Shown piece by piece: positions 35,596 to 43,793 of a DNA stretch of 64,000 bases. Positions within the stretch are counted from its first letter, which is position 1. The number at the start of each line of letters is the position of its first letter. The notes beneath the pieces were generated by a model that saw only the letters and a list, made by a program, of their open reading frames with translations, searched no databases and was not told the origin of the DNA. This DNA is from Streptomyces albofaciens JCM 4342 (lineage in GTDB: Bacteria > Actinomycetota > Actinomycetes > Streptomycetales > Streptomycetaceae): contig NZ_PDCM01000002.1 in the NCBI RefSeq assembly GCF_008634025.1, positions 4,133,501 to 4,197,500 on the forward strand. The letters are read 5' to 3'. Made by a program: the position numbers and the translations under genes.

Positions 35596-36495
35596 TCAGT
35601 TGTGTGCCATGAGCCCCTCCGCCAGGCCGATCAGGACCGGCACCACACCGATCGTCAGGAAGGCGGGCAGGAAGCACGCCGCCAGAGGGAGCGTCACCAA
35701 CACCGAGGCCCGCCGCGCCCGTTCGGCCGCGGTGCGCTGTGCCGCCGCGCGGAGCCCTGCGGCGATCCGCGAGATGCCCTCCACGGCCGGGACCCCGGAT
35801 ATGCCCGCCCGCTCCATGCAGCGGGCAAGGTCACAGGCACCGGGGAGCGCCCCGAACCGTTGCCATGCAGCCGACGGCTCGGCGCCCAGCCGGAGTTCGG
35901 CGGCCACACGTCGCAGCCGTACGCCGACAGTGCCGCCCACCGACCGGCCCACCGCATCGGCGGCCTCCCTCGGGCCGGCCCCCGCCGCGAGGCAGGCCGC
36001 CAGCAGGTCCGCCGCCGGTGCCAGCGCCGCGCGCAGGCCCGCCTCCGCCGCTCGCCGCGCCGCCAGCGCCTTCGTACGGCGCTGGCGCAGGCCGACTCCG
36101 TACGCCACGGCGAGTCCGATCACGGCGCCGGTCGCTCCGCCGACGAGAATGGTCACGGCCGCCGCGACCGCCGCGGCCCCCGCCCACTCCCGGAACCACC
36201 CGGCCCACCGCCTTCGAACCCGAACCCGAGACAGAGTCCGAGACAGAGTCCGAGACTGAGCCCGACTTCGACTGCGCGCTCCCTTCGCCGCCTTGCGCGC
36301 GCCTGCATCGCCCCCGAACCCGTCGTCCAGAAGCACCCAGGCCCGTCGTCGCGCAGTACGTACGCCGTGGCACTCCCGCACGGCCGAGAGCAGGCACACC
36401 CCGGCGGCGAGAATCGACAGAACAATCCCCAGGCTGTGGATAACATCTGGGACATCGCCATGGGCGGTGGAGTCCCGGAGAACGTCAGTGGACAT
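35596..36495 (-). CDS. tadC: TadC-like type II secretion F-domain membrane protein
   Basis: This 299-residue inner-membrane platform protein is of the T2SSF family. A T2SSF-type cytoplasmic domain (LLAACLAAGAGPREAADAV) lies between membrane helices, and the protein ends with a long hydrophobic segment (PLAACFLPAFLTIGVVPVLIGLAEG). Together with the TadB-like protein it forms the base of the pilus machine. Around residues 75-90 there is an unusual Ser/Arg stretch (SRTLSRTLSRVRV) encoded by a 12-bp tandem repeat near 36230-36260. The ATG at 36495 overlaps the end of tadB. Confidence 0.87.
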   Translation of the reverse strand: MSTDVLRDSTAHGDVPDVIHSLGIVLSILAAGVCLLSAVRECHGVRTARRRAWVLLDDGFGGDAGARKAAKGARSRSRAQSRTLSRTLSRVRVRRRWAGWFREWAGAAAVAAAVTILVGGATGAVIGLAVAYGVGLRQRRTKALAARRAAEAGLRAALAPAADLLAACLAAGAGPREAADAVGRSVGGTVGVRLRRVAAELRLGAEPSAAWQRFGALPGACDLARCMERAGISGVPAVEGISRIAAGLRAAAQRTAAERARRASVLVTLPLAACFLPAFLTIGVVPVLIGLAEGLMAHN

Positions 36496-37411
36496 GGGCG
36501 CTCCCCTCCGCGGCCCGGATGATGCGAGCCGTCCAGGCCACGCCGCACCACTCCAGAAGCCCGCCGACCAGCAAGCACGCCCATCCGGCAGGGGTGTGCA
36601 GCAGCACCCGGAGCGGGTCGGCGCCCAGCGCGCTGCCCAACGCGACACCACCGGCCGGCAGGAGCGCGAGCATCAGCGCCGTCGCTCTTGGCCCGGCCAA
36701 CTGGGCGCGCAGGTCGTCGCGTTGGTCGCGCCGCGCTCGGAGGCCCGACGCAATGCGCTCCAGCCCGGCGGCCAGTCCGGCCCCGCCGTCCACGGCCACC
36801 TGCCAGCACGCCGCCACACCGGCCAGTCCCTCCGCACCGGGCATCCGCGCCACCGCCCGCAAGGCCTGCGGCACGTCACCGCCGAACCGCGCCGCCACCA
36901 CTGCCGCGCCCGCCTCACCGAAACCCGCGACGCCGCTCGCCACGAGTGCCTGACCGGGCTGGCGGCCCGCCCTCAGCTCGCCCGCCACCGCCTCGCAGAG
37001 CTCGATCACCGCGTCACCCCGGCGCGCCCGTTCCCGTTCCCCTTCCCGGGCCCGCAACCGACGCCGGACCAGCGCCATCGCCACCACGGCGACGACCACC
37101 GGCAGCACCGACCGGCCCAGCAGGCCGAGGGCGATTCCGGCCGGCACGCACCACAACTCCCTTCGAGAGGTCCACCGGCGGGCCGCCTCTCGCAGCTTCT
37201 TCAGTCCCTTCCGGAGCCGTACGCGCACTCCGCCGGGCGTAGCGGGGCCCGCACCGCCCGGCGGGCCCGCCCGCTCACCGCCCACGAACAGCACCCGTGC
37301 CCGTCGTAACTCGTCGTTCCGTCCACCGGACATCCAGACCGCCACCCCGGCGCACAGCACCGCCGCACACACCGGCACCGTCCCGACCACCGCCGTACCG
37401 ACCTGGCTCAT
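36485..37411 (-). CDS. tadB: TadB-like type II secretion F-domain membrane protein, contains a TTA codon
   Basis: This 308-residue platform protein of the Tad pilus has an N-terminal membrane helix (residues 8-27), a basic loop, a helix pair (RRELWCVPAGIALGLLGRSVLPVVVAVVAMALV), a cytoplasmic T2SSF domain (ELCEAVAGELRAGRQPGQAL) and C-terminal helices. Codon 35 is TTA (plus-strand 37307-37309), so full translation should need the bldA tRNA. The ATG at 37411 overlaps the tadA stop (ATGA). Confidence 0.88.
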   Translation of the reverse strand: MSQVGTAVVGTVPVCAAVLCAGVAVWMSGGRNDELRRARVLFVGGERAGPPGGAGPATPGGVRVRLRKGLKKLREAARRWTSRRELWCVPAGIALGLLGRSVLPVVVAVVAMALVRRRLRAREGERERARRGDAVIELCEAVAGELRAGRQPGQALVASGVAGFGEAGAAVVAARFGGDVPQALRAVARMPGAEGLAGVAACWQVAVDGGAGLAAGLERIASGLRARRDQRDDLRAQLAGPRATALMLALLPAGGVALGSALGADPLRVLLHTPAGWACLLVGGLLEWCGVAWTARIIRAAEGSAHVH

Positions 37412-38751
37412 TTCGCGCCCCTCCCCCGCTCGCAGAGCCCCTTCAACCGCCGCCATCCGGGCGCCTCCTGGAAGCCGGTCGGCGACCACACCGCAGCCGG
37501 TACGGTCACCACGAACCCGTCCCGGCCCCGCTCCAGAACGTCCACCTGCGCAAGCCGCCGACGGCCGGATCCGTCCCGCACGAGATGCAGCACCACCGAC
37601 AGGGCGGCCGCCAACTGGCTGTGCAGCGCGGACCGGTCGAGCCCTGCCGTCGAGCCGAGGGCCTCCAGGCGCGCCGGTACGTCGCACGGGGCGTTCGCGT
37701 GCACCGTGCCCGAGCCGCCCTCGTGGCCGGTGTTCAGCGCCGCCAGCAGGTCGGTGACCTCGGCACCGCGCACCTCGCCGACCACCAGCCGGTCCGGCCG
37801 CATCCGCAGCGCCTGCCGCACCAGGTCCCGCAGGGTGACGCGGCCGACGCCCTCCTGGTTCGCGGGCCGGGTCTCCAGCCGTACGACATGGGGGTGGTGG
37901 GGTCTCAGCTCCGCCGAATCCTCGGCCAGTACGAGCCGTTCGGCCGGACCGGCCAGGCTCAGCAACGAACTGAGCAAGGTCGTCTTTCCGGAGCCCGTGC
38001 CGCCGCTGATCAGGAAGGAGAGCCGGGCGTCCAGCAATGCGCGCAGCAGCCGGTCGCCGTCCGGCGGCACCGTGCCCGCCGCCACCAGCTCCGCCAGGGT
38101 GAAGGCGCGCGGGCGCAGGACGCGCAGCGACAGACAGGTGCCCGCGACGGCTACCGGGGGCAGTACGGCGTGCAAACGGGTGCCGTCGGGCAACCGGGCG
38201 TCCACCCAGGGGCGGGCGTCGTCCAGCCGCCGTCCGGCCACGGACGCCAGCCGCTGCGCGAGGCGGCGTACGGCGGCCTCGTCGGCGAAGCGCACGGCCG
38301 TGCGCTCCAGACCGGCGCCCCGGTCGACCCAGACCTCGTCCGGCGCGGTGACCAGGACGTCCGTCACGTCCGGTGCGGTGATGAGCGGTTCGAGGGGTCC
38401 GGTGCCGGTCATTTCCGACCGCAGGGCGGACACGACGCCGAGCACCTCCGCGTCCCCGAGCAGCCGCCCCTCGGCACGCAGCGCCATCGCCACCCGCGCG
38501 GGCGTCGGCTCCGCCCCCGCCTCGGCCAGCCGCCCCCGTACGGCCTCCAGCAGCCCGGCACCGATCCCCGGCCGATCAGGGGGAGGGGCGCCTTGCCGAT
38601 CAACGGGAGGGGCGCCTTCAGGAGGGGCGCCTTGCCGATCAGCCGAAGGAGCACCTTCAGGAGAGGCGCCTCCGGGAGGGGCACCTACGGGAAGGGCACC
38701 TACGGAAGAGGCACCTCCGGAAGGTGCCCCTTCAAACCGGACCGTCCTCAT
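37408..38751 (-). CDS. tadA: TadA-type secretion ATPase
   Basis: This 447-residue CpaF/TadA-family ATPase powers pilus assembly. It has Walker A GGTGSGKTT near residue 252, the Asp box LVLAEDSAEL, Walker B region MRPDRLVVGEVRGAEV and the His box TGHEGGSGTVHAN. The first 60 residues are an unusual Pro/Gly/Ala-rich extension made of 5-residue GAPPE/GAPSA units encoded by a 15-bp repeat (about 38580-38735). The ATG at 38751 overlaps the ssd stop; an internal start nearer the conserved part is possible but lacks support. Confidence 0.92.
   Translation of the reverse strand: MRTVRFEGAPSGGASSVGALPVGAPPGGASPEGAPSADRQGAPPEGAPPVDRQGAPPPDRPGIGAGLLEAVRGRLAEAGAEPTPARVAMALRAEGRLLGDAEVLGVVSALRSEMTGTGPLEPLITAPDVTDVLVTAPDEVWVDRGAGLERTAVRFADEAAVRRLAQRLASVAGRRLDDARPWVDARLPDGTRLHAVLPPVAVAGTCLSLRVLRPRAFTLAELVAAGTVPPDGDRLLRALLDARLSFLISGGTGSGKTTLLSSLLSLAGPAERLVLAEDSAELRPHHPHVVRLETRPANQEGVGRVTLRDLVRQALRMRPDRLVVGEVRGAEVTDLLAALNTGHEGGSGTVHANAPCDVPARLEALGSTAGLDRSALHSQLAAALSVVLHLVRDGSGRRRLAQVDVLERGRDGFVVTVPAAVWSPTGFQEAPGWRRLKGLCERGRGAK
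38580..38735 (-). repeat. 15-bp repeat inside tadA
   Basis: Degenerate GGGAGGGGCGCCTTC-type 15-bp units and longer GCCTTGCCGATCA-containing blocks encode the N-terminal GAPxx repeats of TadA. Two blocks, near 38581 and 38621, are nearly identical. Confidence 0.75.
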
Positions 38752-39920
38752 GACGACCCACCCCCAGCCCCCACACCGCGCCCCGCCGACCGCCTCACTT
38801 CCTCGACCGCCCGCTCCCGCTGCGGCACAACCCGCTCCCAGAACGCCCCGCCGAAGTGCCGCAGCGGCCCTCGTGCGTTCGCCCCGGGCGGCACCCCGCG
38901 CCTCAGGTCGGCGGGAAGACCGGCCTCCCAGCCCAGCTCCCCGGCCAGTGGAAGGCCCAGTAACCGGGCGATCTCCTCGGGGCTCAGCTCAGGGGTGCCG
39001 CCGGCGTCCGTCTCCGGGCCGTCGCGCACCACCACCCGTACGTCCGGCAGCACCGTCCGGACGCCCGCCGCCAGCCGCCGGGCCGCCGCGATCGCCCGCA
39101 GGTCGGCGGGGACGACCAGCAGGCCGACGTCGATCTGCGCGAGGGCTTCCGCGACCGCGTCGTCCAGCCGTCGTGGCAGGTCGATCACCACGGCGCCGCC
39201 CCGTCTGCGCGCCGCCGCCACGACCGCGCGCATCGCCTGGGGCGGGATCACCACCGCGTCGCCGCGGTCCCAGCTCAGTACGCGCAGGGAGTGCAGCCGT
39301 GGCAACGACTCCTCCAGGGCGCAGCCGGCCACCCGGCCGCGCGACTCGGCGAAGGCGGGCCAGCGCAGCCCCTCTTCCTTCTCGCCGCCGAGCAGGACGT
39401 CGAGGCCGCCGCCCAGCGGGTCCGCGTCGATCAGGATCGTGCGCCGGTGGCCGCGGGCGGCCGTGACCGCCAGGGCGCAGGCGAGGGTGCTCGCGCCGGC
39501 GCCGCCGCTGCCGCCGACCACCCCGACCGTCACGGCGGCCGGACCGGCGCCCTCCACCGCGTCGGCGATGCGGTCCACCAGCCAGCTCTCGCCGCCGGGG
39601 AGCGCCAGCACCCGTTCCGCGCCGAGGGCGACGGCCAGCTGCCACAGCGGCCGCTCGTCCGCGCCCCGGGCGACGAGCACCACGCCGTCCCGGCGGGCCG
39701 CGCCGCACAGCCGGGGCGCGCAGTCGTCGCCGACGATCACCAGCGGGGCCGACGCCCAGCCCCGCCCCCGGCTGCGGGCCGCGCCGCCCCGCGCCACTTC
39801 CGGTGTCGTACCGGCCGCCGCGCACAGTCTCAGCAGGTCGTCGAGGAGGGTGTCGTCCTCCGTGACGATCAGCGGTCCGCCGGGGTCTTCAGCCGTCCCG
39901 GGCGGTTGATCGGAAGTCAT
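38748..39920 (-). CDS. ssd: Septum-site determining / CpaE-like ATPase, contains a TTA codon
   Basis: This 390-residue ParA/MinD-superfamily protein stands at the head of the Tad operon. It is of the CpaE/Ssd type that places the pilus machine or, in actinobacteria, affects septum formation. The Walker A region reads VVGGSGGAGASTLACAL, lacking both signature lysines of KGGxGKT proteins, a known trait of this branch. Other motifs are ILIDADPLGGGLDVLLG and VVIDLPRRLDD. Codon 320 is TTA (plus-strand 38961-38963). I chose the ATG at 39920; a GTG at 39962 has no better ribosome site. It overlaps tadA by four bases. Confidence 0.88.
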   Translation of the reverse strand: MTSDQPPGTAEDPGGPLIVTEDDTLLDDLLRLCAAAGTTPEVARGGAARSRGRGWASAPLVIVGDDCAPRLCGAARRDGVVLVARGADERPLWQLAVALGAERVLALPGGESWLVDRIADAVEGAGPAAVTVGVVGGSGGAGASTLACALAVTAARGHRRTILIDADPLGGGLDVLLGGEKEEGLRWPAFAESRGRVAGCALEESLPRLHSLRVLSWDRGDAVVIPPQAMRAVVAAARRRGGAVVIDLPRRLDDAVAEALAQIDVGLLVVPADLRAIAAARRLAAGVRTVLPDVRVVVRDGPETDAGGTPELSPEEIARLLGLPLAGELGWEAGLPADLRRGVPPGANARGPLRHFGGAFWERVVPQRERAVEEVRRSAGRGVGAGGGSS

Positions 39921-40395
39921 GCGTCCGGCCACGTTCCGTCTCCCTATCGCTACACAACTCACACATCCGCGAACTCGCGGAGTTTCACCGTGCAGCGATC
40001 CGGAAAATCCCGTGGATCTTGGTCCAAAACTGTGGACAACTCAATGCCTGTGAATATCCCAGTCACCTATACCGGCGACCTTGAAGGGGCTCCCTTAGAG
40101 CAGCGCTACGACTACGCTCGGTAACCTGTAACCGGCGTCAGCAAGCCATGATCGAACATTCAAGGGGAAGCGGCTGATCCGCCTCGGACGGGCAAAAACG
40201 CGTCCGGACATGCGACGACCCCCGCCGGGGGGGAGAGCGGGGGTCGTCCCCACGGCCGACTCGGGGGGGGGAGGAGTCGGACCGGGTTAGCACGGTCGCG
40301 AACGATCCGTGACTTCCATGGTGTACCCGAGAGCCTTCTCAGGCAAACCCACGCGCCACACCTTACGCCGAATGGTGGGCGCCTATGCTCGCCTC
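39921..40395. other. Divergent gap between ssd and the HAD gene, with hairpins
   Basis: No gene is supported. The half next to ssd is relatively AT-rich (about 40000-40080) and probably holds the Tad operon promoter. Two hairpins lie further right: the 12-bp stem annotated separately, and a 7-bp stem (40256-40262 with 40274-40280) whose loop includes nine consecutive G. They lie upstream of the HAD gene. Confidence 0.5.
40214..40248. terminator. Strong GC hairpin, terminator-like
   Basis: A perfect 12-bp inverted repeat (40214-40225 with 40237-40248) encloses an 11-nt G-rich loop. No T-run follows on either strand. Since it lies between divergent genes it may be an attenuator or RNA structure in the HAD leader and not a true terminator. 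Confidence 0.4.
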
Positions 40396-41256
40396 GTGGA
40401 AAACCACTCCGTGCCCCACTCGGCGACTCACTCGACACCCCGCACAGCCGCGTTCTTCGACCTGGACAAGACAGTCATTGCTAAGTCGAGCACGCTGACC
40501 TTCAGCAAGTCGTTCTACCAAGGCGGCCTGATCAATCGCCGGGCCGTACTGCGCACCGCCTATGCCCAGTTCGTCTTCCTCGCCGGCGGCGCGGACCACG
40601 AGCAGATGGAGCGGATGCGCGAATACCTCTCGGCGCTCTGCCGGGGCTGGGACGTGGCCCAGGTCCGGGAGATCGTAGCGGAGACCCTGCACGAACTGAT
40701 CGATCCGCTCATCTACGACGAGGCCGCCTCGCTCATCGAGGAGCACCACACCGCCGGCCGCGACGTGGTGATCGTCTCCACCTCGGGTGCCGAGGTCGTC
40801 GAACCGATCGGCCGCCTCCTCGGCGCCGACCGCGTGGTGGCCACCCGTATGGTCGTCGGCGACGACGGCCGTTTCACGGGCGAGGTGGAGTACTACGCCT
40901 ACGGGCCGACCAAGGCGCAGGCGATCAGGGAACTCGCCGCCTCGGAGGGCTACGACCTCGCGCGCTGCTACGCCTACAGCGATTCGGCGACCGACGTACC
41001 GATGCTCGAAGCCGTCGGACACCCGTACGCGGTCAACCCGGACCGGGCGCTGCGCCGCGAGGCCGCGAACCGCGGCTGGCCGGTGCTCTCCTTCAACCGT
41101 CCGGTCCAGCTCAAGCAGCGGCTGCCGTCCCTGGGCATGCCGTCGCGGCCGGTGCTGGCCACGGCGGCCGCCATAGGAGCGGCCGCCGCGACCGCGGGCC
41201 TGGTCTGGTACGCGAGCCGGCGGCGCCCGGTTCTTGCCCGTATCACCCGAGTTTGA
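40396..41256 (+). CDS. HAD-superfamily phosphatase (SerB-like), membrane-anchored
   Basis: This 286-residue HAD subfamily IB hydrolase has motif I F-F-D-L-D-K-T-V (nucleophile D22, acid/base D24), motif II VIVSTSGAE, and motif III/IV YAYSDSATDVPML. The closest known type is phosphoserine phosphatase-like, but the substrate is unknown. A C-terminal helix (ATAAAIGAAAATAGLVWYAS) followed by basic residues suggests a membrane anchor. The ortholog is annotated in Streptomyces as associated with morphological differentiation. I favour the GTG at 40396 (VENHS), which matches the ortholog start as I recall it; an ATG at 40372 is possible. Confidence 0.87.
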   Translation: MENHSVPHSATHSTPRTAAFFDLDKTVIAKSSTLTFSKSFYQGGLINRRAVLRTAYAQFVFLAGGADHEQMERMREYLSALCRGWDVAQVREIVAETLHELIDPLIYDEAASLIEEHHTAGRDVVIVSTSGAEVVEPIGRLLGADRVVATRMVVGDDGRFTGEVEYYAYGPTKAQAIRELAASEGYDLARCYAYSDSATDVPMLEAVGHPYAVNPDRALRREAANRGWPVLSFNRPVQLKQRLPSLGMPSRPVLATAAAIGAAAATAGLVWYASRRRPVLARITRV

Positions 41257-41783
41257 AGGGAAAAGTAAAGAACTGTGGCGAGGGGTTCCGCTTCCCCCGC
41301 GCCAGGAGTACAAAGGACGTAACGGCCCGCGAGACCGAGGACATCCGAGAGGAAGACCTTCTACGCATCAAGGCCCCACGGACCGAAGCACGGAAGCCGG
41401 GCACCCACGCGACGCCGACCCGTCGATTACGGGCCAGCCGCACCAGGTAGCGGACCAAGTTCTCCGACCTGATCGGCACATATGGAGCACGCTTGGTAAC
41501 CCGGCGGACGTGCCAGCGGCGGTACCAGAAGGACTGGGTACCGCCGCATCCCTTTGCGCAGCGACAGTCCCCTTGCCGGGTGACAGCCCCCTTGCCGGGC
41601 AGCAGAATCCTTGGCGGACGAGGGAACCCCTCGCCCGGACGACGGACCCCTTCGTCCGGACGGCAGAACCCCGCGTCCGGATGGCAGAACCCTTTGTGGG
41701 ACGGCGGAACCCCTTGTGGAGCGGCGCCCCGCCCAGACGGACAGCCGCCCGCACACCCGGACGGCCCCCCACCCCCGAACGCC
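41257..41783. repeat. Convergent gap with about eight 20-21 bp repeats
   Basis: The gap lies between the 3' ends of the HAD and Fic-like genes. From about 41565 to 41728 a degenerate 19-22 bp unit (such as CAGAACCCCTTGTCCGGACGG) is repeated about eight times. The minus-strand translation gives a 7-residue KGSAxRT-type repeat, but there is no start, domain or other support for a protein. The first 300 bp show nothing recognisable. Confidence 0.75.
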
Positions 41784-42605
41784 CTACGCCGCGCCGCGCT
41801 GCAGCGCCTCGCACACCGCCGTGCTCTCGCGCGCGCCCAGTTCCACCGCCCGCCCGCAGTGCGCGATCCACGCCGCCACGCCCTCCGGAGTGCCGGACAC
41901 GTAGCTCTCCAGCGCGGCCACGTAGGCGGCCCGGTCCTGTTCCGCGTGGCCGACCTCCGCCGGACACACCGACTTCGGGTCGAGACCGCTGCCGACCAGC
42001 ACCAGGCGTTCGGCCGCCCGCGCGACCAGCCCGTTGTACGAGCCGAAGGGCCGCAGCGCCAGCAGTTCGCCGTGCACCACCGCGGCCACCACCAGGGCGG
42101 GCGCCTCGCTGCCGGCCAGCAGCAGCCGCGCCAGCCCGTCCAGCCGCCCGGCGACCTCGTCGGCGTCCGGCAACGGCAGTTCCACCAGGGGCTCGTCCAC
42201 GGGCTCCCCCGCGAGCCGGGGCCGCCCGACCGCGTCCTGCGCCGCGTCGCCGCTCGCCGCCACCAGGTGCAGCCGCGCCAGCACCCGCAGCGGCGACTGC
42301 CGCCACACGCTCAGCAGTTGCCCGGCCTCCGCGGTCAGCCGCAGTGCCGCGCCGACCGTCCGCGGCTCGCCCTCCACACCGAAGTCGGTGCGCCGCCGCA
42401 CTTCCTCCAGTGCCCAGTCGGCGCCGGCCAGCGCCGCGGAGGCACGCGCGCCGCGCAGCGCCGCCTCGGAGGTGACCTCGTTGCTGCGCCGCCGCATGAT
42501 CCGGTGCCCGTAGACCCGGTCCACGCTCTTGCGTACGGAGTCCACGGAGTCGGCGACGCCCGGGAGCGAGGCCAGGGTCGCGAGCGGATCGGCTGTCGTA
42601 CTCAT
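41784..42605 (-). CDS. Fic-domain-like protein with degenerate active site
   Basis: This 273-residue protein has the helical layout of Fic proteins, but where the Fic motif HPFxDGNGRxxR should lie it reads R-P-F-G-S-Y-N-G-L-V-A-R. The catalytic histidine and the arginine of GNGR are gone, so AMP transfer is unlikely. Orthologs in Streptomyces are annotated as oxidoreductases, which I see no evidence for. It ends at the repeat-filled convergent gap and diverges from the ATPase gene at 42716 by 110 bp. The ATG at 42605 is chosen because it is the start closest to the conserved segment. Confidence 0.75.
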   Translation of the reverse strand: MSTTADPLATLASLPGVADSVDSVRKSVDRVYGHRIMRRRSNEVTSEAALRGARASAALAGADWALEEVRRRTDFGVEGEPRTVGAALRLTAEAGQLLSVWRQSPLRVLARLHLVAASGDAAQDAVGRPRLAGEPVDEPLVELPLPDADEVAGRLDGLARLLLAGSEAPALVVAAVVHGELLALRPFGSYNGLVARAAERLVLVGSGLDPKSVCPAEVGHAEQDRAAYVAALESYVSGTPEGVAAWIAHCGRAVELGARESTAVCEALQRGAA

Positions 42606-42715
42606 GGGTACGACCCTACGCACCTCATGGGCCGCAAGGCCGAACCGCTCGAAGGAGTGGTCTTCTTCACCCGAACCTCTCACCCAAGGCAACACCGCGA
42701 TTACGCTTCGTGAAC

Positions 42716-43708
42716 ATGAAGATCGCGTTCGTGGGGAAGGGCGGCAGTGGCAAGACCACGCTGTCCTCCCTGTTCATCCGCCACCTCGCCGCCGCCCGCG
42801 TCCCCGTGCTCGCGGTGGACGCCGACATCAACCAGCATCTGGCGACCGCCCTCGGCATGGACGAGGCGGAGGCCGCCGCGCTGCCCGCGCTCGGCGCCCG
42901 GCTGCCGCTGGTCAAGGACTATCTGCGGGGCACCAACCCGCGTATCGCCTCCGCCGAGACGATGATCAAGACGACGCCGCCCGGGGAGGGCTCCAGGCTG
43001 CTGCGCGTCGTCGAGGAGAACCCGGTGTACGCGGCCTGCGCCCGGCCGGTGCTCCTGGAGGGCGAAACGGTGCGCCTGATGGCGACCGGACCCTTCACCG
43101 GGTCCGACCTCGGGGTGGCCTGCTACCACTCCAAGGTCGGCGCGGTGGAACTGTGCCTGAACCACCTCGTGGACGGCCGCGACGAATACGTCGTCGTCGA
43201 CATGACGGCCGGTTCGGACTCCTTCGCCTCCGGGCTGTTCACCCGCTTCGACCTGACCTTCCTGGTCGCCGAACCGACCCGTAAGGGCGTCGCGGTCTAC
43301 CGCCAGTACCGGGACTACGCGCGCGACTACGGCATCGCCCTCAAGGTCGTCGGCAACAAGGTCCAGGGCCCGGACGACGTCGCCTTCCTGGCCGACGAGG
43401 TGGGCGAGGACCTGCTGCTGACGCTGGGCGACTCGGCGTGGGTGCGGGCCATGGAGAAGGGGCGGCCGCGGCGCTTCGACCTGCTGGAGGCCGACAACCG
43501 GCAGGCCCTGAAGGAACTCCACTCCGCCGCTGACGAAACGTACGAGCAGCGCGACTGGGAGCGCTACACCCGCCAGATGGTGCACTTCCACCTCAAGAAC
43601 GCGGAGAGCTGGGCGAACGCCAGGACGGGCGCCGACCTGGCCGCCCAGGTCGACCCCGCCTTCGTCCTCGCCGAGCCCGCGGCCGCGGGCGCCCCGCAGC
43701 CCGTCTGA
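42716..43708 (+). CDS. CooC/ParA-like P-loop ATPase
   Basis: This 330-residue SIMIBI-class ATPase begins MKIAFVGKGGSGKTT, a deviant Walker A of the MinD/CooC type with the signature lysine (KGGSGKT). VVVDMTAGSD is the Walker B region and GNKVQGPDD the nucleotide-base segment. CooC relatives insert nickel or other cofactors into metalloenzymes, but no metalloenzyme gene is nearby. The ATG at 42716 gives the conserved start; a GTG two codons earlier could also serve. No ribosome site is seen, so a leaderless or short-leader mRNA is possible. Confidence 0.85.
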   Translation: MKIAFVGKGGSGKTTLSSLFIRHLAAARVPVLAVDADINQHLATALGMDEAEAAALPALGARLPLVKDYLRGTNPRIASAETMIKTTPPGEGSRLLRVVEENPVYAACARPVLLEGETVRLMATGPFTGSDLGVACYHSKVGAVELCLNHLVDGRDEYVVVDMTAGSDSFASGLFTRFDLTFLVAEPTRKGVAVYRQYRDYARDYGIALKVVGNKVQGPDDVAFLADEVGEDLLLTLGDSAWVRAMEKGRPRRFDLLEADNRQALKELHSAADETYEQRDWERYTRQMVHFHLKNAESWANARTGADLAAQVDPAFVLAEPAAAGAPQPV

Positions 43709-43793
43709 CGCGTCACCGCGACTTCCCGCCGCCTCCCCGATGCCCCCTCCCCGACGCCTCCTCGCCCTGCTCCGCCGCCCTACTCCGCGTCCT

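Noticed and set aside
41368..42306. Minus-strand frame with KGSAxRT repeats upstream of the Fic-like gene stop
   Set aside because: It is the repeat array read in one frame and overlaps the Fic-like gene in another frame; no start or domain.
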